In this document: piece by piece, positions 33,596 through 41,686 of the stretch | Layout of the letters: every line of letters begins with the position of its first letter | How positions within the stretch are numbered: the stretch's first letter is position 1 | NCBI GenBank assembly: GCA_017621885.1 | Contig: JAGASD010000063.1 | Span: 1 to 64,000, forward strand | Direction of reading: 5' to 3' | Length of the DNA stretch: 64,000 bases | From: Clostridia bacterium | GTDB lineage: Bacteria > Bacillota > Clostridia > Oscillospirales > Acutalibacteraceae | Program-made: the position numbers and the translations under genes | The notes under the pieces: model-generated | What the model was told of the DNA's origin: nothing | Databases searched by the model: none | Seen by the model: only the letters and a program-made list of their open reading frames with translations

Positions 33596-34405
33596 ATGGC
33601 AGTTAATTTTGAGTTTAAGGACCGTTACGGTTTTAATGATTTAGTACGCATTGTTCAGGTTCTGAGGGAGCCGGGCGGTTGCCCTTGGGATATGGAGCAG
33701 ACTCACAAGTCAATCAGAGAAAATTTCCTTGAAGAAACTTATGAGGTTATTGAAGCTATTGATACCGACAACAAAGAGCTTATGCAGGAAGAGCTGGGCG
33801 ACGTGCTTTTGCAGGTGCTTATGCATTCCGATATGGCACGTACAGACGGTTGGTTTACAATTGATGATGTTGCCAACGATATATGTGAAAAGCTCATAGT
33901 AAGGCATCCCCACGTTTTCGGTGACGTTACCGTAAGCTCCACAGGTGACGTGTTAAAAAATTGGGATGATATTAAACGCCGGACTAAAAAGCAACGCACA
34001 CAGAGCGAAGCTATGGCGGCTATCCCTTCCGTTTACCCTGCTCTTATGAAGGCCCAGAAGGTTCAGGAGAAAGCAAAAAAAGCAGGCTTTGATTGGGATA
34101 ACGCCGAGGGTGCGTTTGAGAAAATAAGCGAGGAAACAGCGGAGCTTAAAGATGCTCTTTCCAAAGGCGATGAGTCAGCCGTTCAGGATGAATTGGGTGA
34201 TTTGCTTTTCTCGGTTGTGAATGTTGCAAGGTTTTGCAACTGCGAGGCAGAAACCTCTCTTGATATGGCAACCAAAAAGTTTATGGAGCGTTTCACAATT
34301 ACCGAGGCTCTTGCAAAAGAGAAGGGTATTGATATGAAAACAGCTTCAATTGAAGCTCTTGATGAGCTTTGGAATGAAGCTAAAAGAATAAAAAACAACA
34401 AATAA
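33596..34405 (+). CDS. mazG: Nucleoside triphosphate pyrophosphohydrolase MazG
   Basis: MazG hydrolyses NTPs and dNTPs to the monophosphate and pyrophosphate, removing aberrant nucleotides. The 269-residue protein has two MazG repeats: the first with REPGGCPWDMEQTH, EETYEVIEAID and EELGDVLLQ, the second with EETAELKDAL and DELGDLLFSVVN. It starts at the ATG at 33596, with TGAGGAA upstream; an earlier ATG in frame lacks a ribosome site. It is 24 bases from the flippase gene and 65 bases before hup. Confidence 0.93.
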   Translation: MAVNFEFKDRYGFNDLVRIVQVLREPGGCPWDMEQTHKSIRENFLEETYEVIEAIDTDNKELMQEELGDVLLQVLMHSDMARTDGWFTIDDVANDICEKLIVRHPHVFGDVTVSSTGDVLKNWDDIKRRTKKQRTQSEAMAAIPSVYPALMKAQKVQEKAKKAGFDWDNAEGAFEKISEETAELKDALSKGDESAVQDELGDLLFSVVNVARFCNCEAETSLDMATKKFMERFTITEALAKEKGIDMKTASIEALDELWNEAKRIKNNK

Positions 34406-34413
34406 GTCCATAA

Positions 34414-34431
34414 AAAATCGTGTTCACGATT
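34414..34431 (+). other. Small hairpin between mazG and hup
   Basis: AAATCGTG and CACGATTT form an 8-bp perfect stem with a two-base centre, shortly before the hup ribosome site. No T tract follows at once, so it may stabilise the hup message. Confidence 0.45.
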
Positions 34432-34470
34432 TGGAGATAGAATCAAAAAAAATTTTTGGAGGATTTTAAA

Positions 34471-34740
34471 ATGAACAAAACAGATCTTGTAAATGCAGTA
34501 GCAACTGCAGGTTTCTCAAAGAAAGATGCTGATAAGGCAGTAGCAGCAGTTTTCGGTGCTATCGAAGGCGCTCTTGCTAAAGGCGAAAAGGTTCAGCTTA
34601 TCGGTTTCGGTACTTTTGAAGTACGCGAAAGAGCAGCTAAAGAGGGTCGTAACCCCAGAACAGGCGAAACAATCAAGATTGAAGCATCTAAAGTTCCCGC
34701 TTTCAAAGCAGGTGCAGCTCTCAAAAACGCTATTAAATAA
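34471..34740 (+). CDS. hup: DNA-binding protein HU
   Basis: HU is the nucleoid protein that bends DNA as a dimer. The 89-residue protein is the standard length and contains the signature [20 protein letters not shown] at the base of the DNA-binding arm. TTGGAGG precedes the ATG at 34471, and codon use is biased as expected of a strongly expressed gene. A strong terminator ends the operon after it. Confidence 0.96.
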   Translation: MNKTDLVNAVATAGFSKKDADKAVAAVFGAIEGALAKGEKVQLIGFGTFEVRERAAKEGRNPRTGETIKIEASKVPAFKAGAALKNAIK

Positions 34741-34752
34741 TTATTTTTAAAT

Positions 34753-34790
34753 AAACGCCTCAAAACTCAGTTGAGTTTTGAGGCGTTTTT
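34753..34790 (+). terminator. Terminator of the recJ-hup operon
   Basis: AAACGCCTCAAAACTCA and TGAGTTTTGAGGCGTTT form a 17-bp perfect stem followed by more T. It also lies just beyond the 3' end of the leftward MATE gene. Confidence 0.95.
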
Positions 34791-34795
34791 CTGTG

Positions 34796-36181
34796 TTATT
34801 CTGAAACTATATTATTTAACCAGACCTTCTTTTTGACAAGAATCATTCCGATAATTACTTTAATAATATCAATCGCCTGAATCAAGGGGAATGAAACCCA
34901 TATAGGAAGATGGAAAATATAATAGAGTCCAAAAGCAATGGGCACGTTTACACCCATTATGAATACACTGTCCATAAGGAAGGTGATAAGGGTTTTTCCG
35001 CCGCTTCGTATTGTGAAATAAGACGCGTTTGCAAAAGCATGTACGGGAATGAACAATGCGCAAACCCTTATGAAATAAGAGGCATATTCCTTTGAAGCAT
35101 CTGTAACATTGTAAAGCAAAGGAATTTTATCACCGAGTAAAAATACAAAGAAACCGATAACGATGCTTATAACAACAGAGAAGGTGATAAGCTTTCTGTC
35201 TGTATCGTAGGCTTTTTCAAATTCGTTTGCACCAAGATATTTGCCGATTATTATACCTATACTGCTGCCCAGCGAAATAAAGGCAATGTTTGCAAGATTC
35301 ATAACGGTTGATGAAATGCTGTAGCCTGCAACAACATCAATTCCGTGAAGACTGTATGCAACGCTGAGAAGGGACATACCCAAGGACCAGAAAAATTCAT
35401 TGAATAAAAGGGGCATACCCTTGAAGCTAATGTCTTTGAACGTTCTCTTTGGAATGGAAAGGCTCTTGAAAGCCCCTTTGAAATAAGAAAACTTACTGCG
35501 TTTTACAATAACGTAAATAATAACTATTCCGCATTCAACAAATCTTGAAATTGTTGTTGCAATTGCCGCACCTCTTACTCCTAAAGCGGGGAAGCCTAAA
35601 AGACCGAAAATGAGAAGAGCGTTGAAGCAACAGTTTGTTACAACCGCCGCAACACCTGCAAACATAGGTGCCACGGTTTCGCCCGTTTCGCGAAGAGTGC
35701 TTGAAAACACCTGAGTTACACAGAAGGGGAATGCACCCCATATCATTATTTTTAAATAGTCCTTTGCATAAGAAAGTGTAAGGTCGATGTTTCCGCCCGA
35801 CTCACTTTCGTGAAGGTATAAGCCAATGAGCTGCTCATCGAATACTACAAAAATTACAGTAGCAACAGCAAAAAGCAAGACAGTAACCATTGCTTTGTAG
35901 CGCAATGTGTGACGTATGCCCTCGTCATCTTTTTTTCCGTAAAACTGAGCAGTGAATATTCCTGCACCGCTTAATGCACCGAAAACGGCAAGACCGAAAA
36001 CAAATATAAGCTGATTAACAATTGATACACCTGACATCTGCTCCGTGCCCAGTCTGCCTACCATAAGATTGTCAAGCATATTGACAAAATTGGTTATGAA
36101 GTTCTGAATCATAATGGGCAGAGCTACGGTCATTACGGTTTTGTAAAACGCTTTGTCGCCGATATATTTTTTTAATGTCAT
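34796..36181 (-). CDS. MATE-family efflux transporter
   Basis: The 461-residue protein has about twelve membrane segments in two related halves and the typical beginning ALPIMIQNFITNFVNMLDNLMVG. MATE proteins export cationic or other small molecules using Na+ or H+ gradients. It is the last gene of the leftward operon, one base after the GH130 gene. A place next to glycan enzymes could mean export of a sugar or plant-derived aglycone, but that is only inference. Confidence 0.9.
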   Translation of the reverse strand: MTLKKYIGDKAFYKTVMTVALPIMIQNFITNFVNMLDNLMVGRLGTEQMSGVSIVNQLIFVFGLAVFGALSGAGIFTAQFYGKKDDEGIRHTLRYKAMVTVLLFAVATVIFVVFDEQLIGLYLHESESGGNIDLTLSYAKDYLKIMIWGAFPFCVTQVFSSTLRETGETVAPMFAGVAAVVTNCCFNALLIFGLLGFPALGVRGAAIATTISRFVECGIVIIYVIVKRSKFSYFKGAFKSLSIPKRTFKDISFKGMPLLFNEFFWSLGMSLLSVAYSLHGIDVVAGYSISSTVMNLANIAFISLGSSIGIIIGKYLGANEFEKAYDTDRKLITFSVVISIVIGFFVFLLGDKIPLLYNVTDASKEYASYFIRVCALFIPVHAFANASYFTIRSGGKTLITFLMDSVFIMGVNVPIAFGLYYIFHLPIWVSFPLIQAIDIIKVIIGMILVKKKVWLNNIVSE

Positions 36182-36182
36182 A

Positions 36183-37133
36183 TTACTTTATTAAATCGTG
36201 TTCCTTAATGTATTTTATTGTTTCATCTACGGTTGTGAAGGCAAGACCGACAACGGTGTCTGCTCCGCCGTAGTAAATTGCAATTCTGCCTGTGTCTTCA
36301 TCAGCAAGAGCAGCGCAGGGGAATACAACGTTGGGAACGTCGCCTACAAATTCGTAATCCTCTCGCGGTGAAAGAAGATGTCTGTCTGCTCTGTGAAGAA
36401 CCTTCCAGGGTTCGTCTCGGTCAACAATCATTGCGCCCATACTGTATGTAAAGCCGTTACAGCTTGTAATAACACCGTGGTAGAAGCAAAGCCAGCCCTC
36501 ATCTGTTTCAATGGGTGTGGGACCTGCGCCGACCTTTGTCATTTCCCAGTTCATTTCGGGACCGATGACAAAACGGTGCTTGCCCCAATATGTAAGGTCA
36601 GGACTGTGGCTGAGGAAAATGTCACCGTAAGGTGTGTGACCCTTGTCACAGGGACGGGTGAAAATCATATATTCACCGTTTACCTTTCTCGGAAAAAGCA
36701 CACCGTTTCTTGATACCGGCAAAACAGCATCCTCGTAGCGCTCCCAGCTTTCGAAATCTGTTGTTGCGGCAATACCTATTGATGTGCCGCGGGGAGTGTG
36801 GCAAACCCATGAGAGGTAGTATTTTCCGTCAATTTCGCAAAGTCTGGGGTCGTAACCGCGGAATATTTTCTCGTCGTTCAGCTTCCAATGAATGCCGTCA
36901 TCACTGAAGCCCGTTACAAGATATTGTTCACGTGTAACGTCATCCATTCTGAAAACACCTGCAAAGCCGTTGCCGTAAGGTACAACTGCCGAATTGAAAA
37001 TGCTGTTTGCATCCTTAACGAATGTACGGTCAATAATGGGGTTTTCAGTATATCTCCAAACAGGGTCAGAGCAATTTGCAGGTCTGTCCTGCCAAGGAAT
37101 GTTTTTAACCTTTGAATTTAAAATTTTACTCAT
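36183..37133 (-). CDS. GH130 mannoside phosphorylase/hydrolase
   Basis: GH130 enzymes act on beta-mannosides, most often by phosphorolysis, giving mannose 1-phosphate. The 316-residue protein is a five-bladed propeller with the general acid Asp95 in GYDPR and the KVGAGPTPI and YHG motifs. Phosphate-binding residues cannot be confirmed by eye, so hydrolysis is not excluded. There is no signal peptide, in keeping with phosphorolysis in the cytosol. The gene is 11 bases downstream of the M28-like gene and one base before the MATE gene. Confidence 0.9.
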   Translation of the reverse strand: MSKILNSKVKNIPWQDRPANCSDPVWRYTENPIIDRTFVKDANSIFNSAVVPYGNGFAGVFRMDDVTREQYLVTGFSDDGIHWKLNDEKIFRGYDPRLCEIDGKYYLSWVCHTPRGTSIGIAATTDFESWERYEDAVLPVSRNGVLFPRKVNGEYMIFTRPCDKGHTPYGDIFLSHSPDLTYWGKHRFVIGPEMNWEMTKVGAGPTPIETDEGWLCFYHGVITSCNGFTYSMGAMIVDRDEPWKVLHRADRHLLSPREDYEFVGDVPNVVFPCAALADEDTGRIAIYYGGADTVVGLAFTTVDETIKYIKEHDLIK

Positions 37134-37144
37134 TATAAAGCACC

Positions 37145-38359
37145 TCAGCTGTCATAATAATTTAAAGTTTCAATAATCAGCTCTGCAACGTCGCACACGG
37201 TTTTTCTGCGCACGGCAGTAAGCTTATCCTCTTTCGGGGAAACTGTTTTTGAAATGTTTTTCTTTGATGTGCCCAAAGAACAAGCAGGAAAATCCTGCGT
37301 TGCAAAGGGGGTGAAGGCCGCTGAACCCATAAAGGAGTTTTCTTTAGACAGGTTTATTTCAAGGTTTTCTGCCGCCTGAGCAATTACAGAGGCAATTTCG
37401 GTTGAGCCTTTTTCGCCGCTTCCGTCACGGAAAAATACAGATAAATGTTCAGACGTTGTGATTTCTTCAAGAGAAATAAAAACTGTGGGAACATCTGAAA
37501 AAAGACGCCTGTATTTTTTTGCAAATGCATAAGCGCCGGCTCTCGAGGAATACTCTGCACCGGTAACGAGAAAGCAAAATTCAGTTTTTTCATATCTGAA
37601 GCTGTCCTCGGAAAACTGTTTCATAATGCTGAGTATTGTAGCAGTAGGTATGAGGGAAGCGCTTATTCCGGAAGAGCACACTCTTGGATTTACAACAAAA
37701 ATTCCGATTATGTAAAGCGGAATAAAAATCAGACAAATAATTCTTACAGCTTCAAAGCCCGGTTGACCTGCAGGTGCACCCGAAAAAAGGAAAAAAAGCT
37801 GACTGCAAAACAGAAGTGTGTTTCCCAGAAGAGCTCCCGCACTTAAAACCAAAGGCCACCTGTTGCCTAAAATAAGGTTTCTGTAGCTTTGGGGAGCATC
37901 AATGTGCGAGGTTAAAACAACGCGCAGTTCTGTATCGGCACGGGAGTACCGCTTGCCCATAATGTTTCCCGATTTCTTTTTGGGCTTGAAAAAATCAAGC
38001 TTTGTTCCGTCAAAAAGAAATTTGTAAGAAAATATACTGAAAATAAAAAGACTCAGTATAAGTGAAATGGCGGCAGGTGCAATATATCCGCCGTTTACCG
38101 AAAGTGAAAAAAGCAACACACAAATTATCAGAATAATACAGAGGAATTTGTGCATTGCAGTACCTGCACCGGGATTTGTGACGAAGCTTTGTTCGGAAAC
38201 CTCATCACAGTATTTCATAATTTCATTGAGGAACAGGCTGCGCGCCTGCTCCTCACCCTTTGAACCTGCCCGTCTGTTGTCGGTTTTTTCAACAACTGTT
38301 TCAGCCATCTCCAGAACGTAATTGGCATTTTTATCGTCAAGTTTTGGTAACGTTGTCAT
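37145..38359 (-). CDS. M28 peptidase-like membrane protein with lost zinc ligands
   Basis: The 404-residue protein shares the outline of M28 aminopeptidases: GSKGEEQA at 32-39, SHIDAP with His152 and Asp154, TGAEYSSRAG at 266-275 where active members read GAEE, and a FMGSAAFTPF segment at 343-352 where they read SDHxPF. The bridging Asp of NDNAS is also missing (SSGISAS near 229). Only one of the zinc ligands is clear, so it is probably a pseudo-enzyme. Membrane helices at about 70-115 and 168-225 are inserted around the first motif. Its partner or ligand is unknown. Confidence 0.65.
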   Translation of the reverse strand: MTTLPKLDDKNANYVLEMAETVVEKTDNRRAGSKGEEQARSLFLNEIMKYCDEVSEQSFVTNPGAGTAMHKFLCIILIICVLLFSLSVNGGYIAPAAISLILSLFIFSIFSYKFLFDGTKLDFFKPKKKSGNIMGKRYSRADTELRVVLTSHIDAPQSYRNLILGNRWPLVLSAGALLGNTLLFCSQLFFLFSGAPAGQPGFEAVRIICLIFIPLYIIGIFVVNPRVCSSGISASLIPTATILSIMKQFSEDSFRYEKTEFCFLVTGAEYSSRAGAYAFAKKYRRLFSDVPTVFISLEEITTSEHLSVFFRDGSGEKGSTEIASVIAQAAENLEINLSKENSFMGSAAFTPFATQDFPACSLGTSKKNISKTVSPKEDKLTAVRRKTVCDVAELIIETLNYYDS

Positions 38360-38375
38360 ATTTTAACACCGTTTC

Positions 38376-39842
38376 TTATTTAATAATTTGTTTAAAGGTC
38401 TCATAAGCCTTTTCCCAATCATCTCTGTTATCGGGTGTGTAAAGCTTGAGGTTTTCGCCCTGAGCAATGATTTTACGGGCAGCTTTGATGTCAGAAATAG
38501 CACCGCTTGACATAAGCTGAACTGCAATGTTACCTAAAGCCGTTGCTTCGATAGGACCTCCGTAAACGTTAACGTTACAGCTTTGTGCGGTCATCTGAAG
38601 AAGAAGCTTGTCCTTTGTGCCGCCACCCATAACGTGGATACGGTCATATTCTTTTTCTGTGCAATCCTTTATGCCGTCAAAGGTGAGTCTGTATTTAAGA
38701 GCAAGGCTTTCATAAATACAGCGCATAATTTCGCCAACTGTCTGCGGAACGTACTGACCTGTTTTTTCGCAATATTTACGTACGCGCTCAGGGATATTGC
38801 CCATAGGAGCAAATTCGGGAGCATCGGGGTCAATAAAGCATTTGAAGGGTTCACACTCAAGAGCCATTTTTTCAAGCTCAGCATAAGAATACTCTTTGCC
38901 TTCGCGGATCCACTGGCGGCGGCTTTCCTGAATGAGCCAGAGACCGCAGATGTTTTTAAGGAATGCAATTGTGTAATCATATCCCCCTTCATTTGTAACG
39001 TTAAGCTTTTTTGAAGCATCGTTGATGATGGGCTCTTTAACCTCCGTTCCGAAAAGTGACCACGTGCCGCAGCTGATGAATGCAAAATCCTCATATTCGC
39101 AGGGAGCGGCAGTAATAGCACTTTGCGTATCGTGTGAAGCAACGCTGATAATATCTGCTTTGGGTACACCTAATTCCTCGCAAATATCGTCGCTTAACTG
39201 ACCGATAACAGCACCCGTGGGAACAATATCTGTAAGAAGGTCTTTTTTTATACCGAAGGTGTCAAGAATTTTATCTGACCAGTTACGTGTTTTAAGATCA
39301 ACCATCTGCGATGTGGTTGCTATTGAATACTCGGTTGATTTTACACCCGAAAGCATATATGAAAGAAGATCGGGCATAAAGAGAAGCTTGTCTGCTTCTT
39401 CTAAAATATAAGGTCGGTTTTCTTTTAGGGAAAGAAGCTGGAATATTGTATTGAAATCCATAAACTGAATTCCGGTTATGTCATACATTTCTTCCTGTGA
39501 CATATATTTTTTTGCAAATTCCACCATACCGTCATTACGTGCGTCACGGTAGTGCACAGGGTTTTCAACGAGTGTGCCGTCTTTTCTGAGAAGGCCGAAG
39601 TCAACACCCCAGGTGTCGATACCTATTGAGTCGAATCCGCCATCCTCCTTAGCTTTGAGTATGCCTTGCTTTATTTCAAAAAACAAACGCTGTACGTCCC
39701 AGTAAAATGTACCGTTGATTTTAACGGGGTCGTTTGAAAAACGGTGTACCTCGCGAAGCTCAATTTTTTCACCGTCAAAAACACCCACAATAGCTCTGCC
39801 GCTTGATGCGCCAAAGTCAAATGCTAAAACTCTTTTTTTCAT
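38376..39842 (-). CDS. rhaB: Rhamnulokinase
   Basis: Rhamnulokinase phosphorylates L-rhamnulose in rhamnose breakdown. The 488-residue protein is a FGGY-family kinase with the phosphate-binding start AFDFGASSGRAIVG, the DTWGVDFGLL segment and the ADP-binding VMGGGTKDKLL. It fits the RhaB group rather than glycerol or xylulose kinases by the YHFPNxP-like FRFSNDPVKI equivalent HRFSNDPVKINGTFYWD. The ATG at 39842 has GGGAGTG upstream. It works naturally with the GH78 rhamnosidase, but isomerase and aldolase genes are not in the window. Confidence 0.9.
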   Translation of the reverse strand: MKKRVLAFDFGASSGRAIVGVFDGEKIELREVHRFSNDPVKINGTFYWDVQRLFFEIKQGILKAKEDGGFDSIGIDTWGVDFGLLRKDGTLVENPVHYRDARNDGMVEFAKKYMSQEEMYDITGIQFMDFNTIFQLLSLKENRPYILEEADKLLFMPDLLSYMLSGVKSTEYSIATTSQMVDLKTRNWSDKILDTFGIKKDLLTDIVPTGAVIGQLSDDICEELGVPKADIISVASHDTQSAITAAPCEYEDFAFISCGTWSLFGTEVKEPIINDASKKLNVTNEGGYDYTIAFLKNICGLWLIQESRRQWIREGKEYSYAELEKMALECEPFKCFIDPDAPEFAPMGNIPERVRKYCEKTGQYVPQTVGEIMRCIYESLALKYRLTFDGIKDCTEKEYDRIHVMGGGTKDKLLLQMTAQSCNVNVYGGPIEATALGNIAVQLMSSGAISDIKAARKIIAQGENLKLYTPDNRDDWEKAYETFKQIIK

Positions 39843-39857
39843 AAATATCACTCCCGA

Positions 39858-40775
39858 TTATTTAAGGAAACAGTTTATAATAATTTCTTCCGCCTCTTCT
39901 TCGGTTTTACCCATTGTTTGAAGTTTAAGAAGCTGGTCGTTGTTTATTCTGCCGATTGCGGCTTCGTGAATAATGTTTGCATCCTGATGATTTGCCGCAA
40001 TTTCGGGAATTGATCGGATTTTTGCGTTGTCCATAATAATTGAGTCGCACTGTACGTGAGCCTTGCAGGAAGCGTTGCCTACAGCTCTCGGATAAAAAAC
40101 CTGCTCGGAGGTATCCTTTGCAACAGAGCGTGAAATTATCTGAGATGATGCACCTTCACCATTCAATTCAATTACCATATCGGAATGTGCAATTTGCTTT
40201 CCGTGAGTCATAAGCTTTTCTAAAACCACAAGTCGCGCACCCTTTTCGAGCTTTGCAACAGTGTCGCGCTTTGTGGAATCAACACCGCGAATCTGTACGG
40301 TTTCCATTTCGCAGAAGGAGTTTTCATCCATGAAAACCTCCGTTGTGGGGTTGAGGACTCTTTCGCCGGTGCCTTCACCCTCACCATAATGCTTTTCAAC
40401 ATATTTAATGCGGGCATTTTTCCCTATGTGGAAACGGTGGATACCGTCGTGCTCACTTTTTTTGTCGCCTGAGTTGTGTATTCCGCAGCCTGCGACAATA
40501 AGCACGTCTGCATCATCGCCGATGAAGAAATCGTTGTACACAAGGTCTTCAACACCTGCTTCGGTGATAATTACGGGAATATGCACACTTTCGTTTTTTG
40601 TGCCGGGTTTGACAATTATATCAATACCGGGCTTGTCCTTTTTAGGTTCAATTATTATATTTGCGGTGGACTGTCTTTCAACGCCTTCGCCGTTTTTTCT
40701 GATACTGTAAGCACCGCTCGGAACCTCGTGAAGGTCCGCAACCGCTTTAAGCATATTAAGTTCTGTTTTGTTCAT
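39858..40775 (-). CDS. SufB/SufD-like Fe-S scaffold (SmsB)
   Basis: The 305-residue protein has the SufBD beta-helix core and ends in the helical INNDQLLKLQTMGKTEEEAEE segment shared by the family. It is much shorter than SufB (about 465) or SufD (about 420) and is paired with a single ATPase, which fits the minimal SmsCB system of archaea and anaerobic bacteria. In that system SmsB is the scaffold on which clusters are built. No SufS or SufU gene is adjacent, so the sulfur source is elsewhere. It is 15 bases downstream of the ATPase gene. Confidence 0.85.
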   Translation of the reverse strand: MNKTELNMLKAVADLHEVPSGAYSIRKNGEGVERQSTANIIIEPKKDKPGIDIIVKPGTKNESVHIPVIITEAGVEDLVYNDFFIGDDADVLIVAGCGIHNSGDKKSEHDGIHRFHIGKNARIKYVEKHYGEGEGTGERVLNPTTEVFMDENSFCEMETVQIRGVDSTKRDTVAKLEKGARLVVLEKLMTHGKQIAHSDMVIELNGEGASSQIISRSVAKDTSEQVFYPRAVGNASCKAHVQCDSIIMDNAKIRSIPEIAANHQDANIIHEAAIGRINNDQLLKLQTMGKTEEEAEEIIINCFLK

Positions 40776-40790
40776 ATATTATTATTCCTC

Positions 40791-41507
40791 TTATCTGAAT
40801 GTGCAAGCGTTGTTAAATTCTGACATAAGCTCAGGGAAGACCTCTTCGGAGGGTCCCTTCTTTTTGACTACACCGTTTGCAATTACGGCAATCTCGTCAG
40901 CGATTCTCATAATTCTTTCCTGGTGCGAGATGATAACCATACTTTCTTTACGGATTTTTGATATGTTTTTAAAGCTTTCAACAAGCATATTAAAGCTCCA
41001 GAGGTCGATGCCTGCTTCGGGCTCATCGTAAATCGCAAGACTTAAATCTCTTGCCATAAGAGTTGCGATTTCGATACGCTTTATTTCACCGCCCGAAAGG
41101 GATGTGTCAACCTGACGGTTAAGGTAGTCCTTTGAGCAAAGACCGACTCTTGTAAGGTATTCGCAGCATTGATCCTCGGGAAGGTCGCTTCCGTGAGCAA
41201 GTCCCAGAAGGTCACGCACGGAAAGACCCTTGAAGCGAGGAGGGTGCTGGAAAGCGTAGCCGATGCCCAGTTTTGCTCTTTCGGTTATGGACATATCCGT
41301 GATGTCTGTTCCGTTCCAGATTATCTGACCGCCTGTGGGCTTTTCAATACCCATAATGAGCTTTGCGAGGGTGGATTTACCACCGCCGTTAGGTCCTGTT
41401 ATTACAAGAAATTTGCCGTCTTCAAGGGTGAGGGAAACATCTCTGATAATATCTTTTTCTCCCTTTTCATCAGCAACGTTAAATGAAATATTTTTTAGTT
41501 CGAGCAT
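40791..41507 (-). CDS. SufC-like ATPase (SmsC)
   Basis: The 238-residue ABC-type ATPase has Walker A GPNGGGKST, the signature LSGGEIKR and Walker B LAIYDEPEAGID, and drives Fe-S scaffold opening with its SufB-like partner in the cytosol. The Pro-Glu-Ala-Gly after the Walker B Glu differs from the usual SufC DSGLD. The ATG at 41507 is chosen because GGAGAAAC lies just upstream; a longer frame would begin at the transcription start. It is the first gene of a six-gene operon read from the promoter at 41561-41589. Confidence 0.88.
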   Translation of the reverse strand: MLELKNISFNVADEKGEKDIIRDVSLTLEDGKFLVITGPNGGGKSTLAKLIMGIEKPTGGQIIWNGTDITDMSITERAKLGIGYAFQHPPRFKGLSVRDLLGLAHGSDLPEDQCCEYLTRVGLCSKDYLNRQVDTSLSGGEIKRIEIATLMARDLSLAIYDEPEAGIDLWSFNMLVESFKNISKIRKESMVIISHQERIMRIADEIAVIANGVVKKKGPSEEVFPELMSEFNNACTFR

Positions 41508-41560
41508 AAGTTTCTCCGATGTCTTAGAATATTTAACCATTTCATAGTTATACATTTTGA

Positions 41561-41589
41561 ATTATATACAAATTTATACATTTATTCAA
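41561..41589 (-). promoter_or_regulatory. Promoter of the smsC operon
   Basis: On the minus strand TTGAAT (41589-41584) and TATAAT (41566-41561) are separated by 17 bases. Confidence 0.8.
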
Positions 41590-41606
41590 GTCTTTTTGAA
41601 AAATCC

Positions 41607-41635
41607 TTGTTTAAGAACGGCTTTTATGTTATATT
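41607..41635 (+). promoter_or_regulatory. Promoter of murD, divergent from the smsC promoter
   Basis: TTGTTT (41607-41612) and TATATT (41630-41635) are 17 bases apart. The two promoters are back to back with 17 bases between their -35 boxes. Confidence 0.65.
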
Positions 41636-41686
41636 TATTATCACATTATTAAAACAATAAAAGTCTTTTACGGAGATGCTGCAGAA

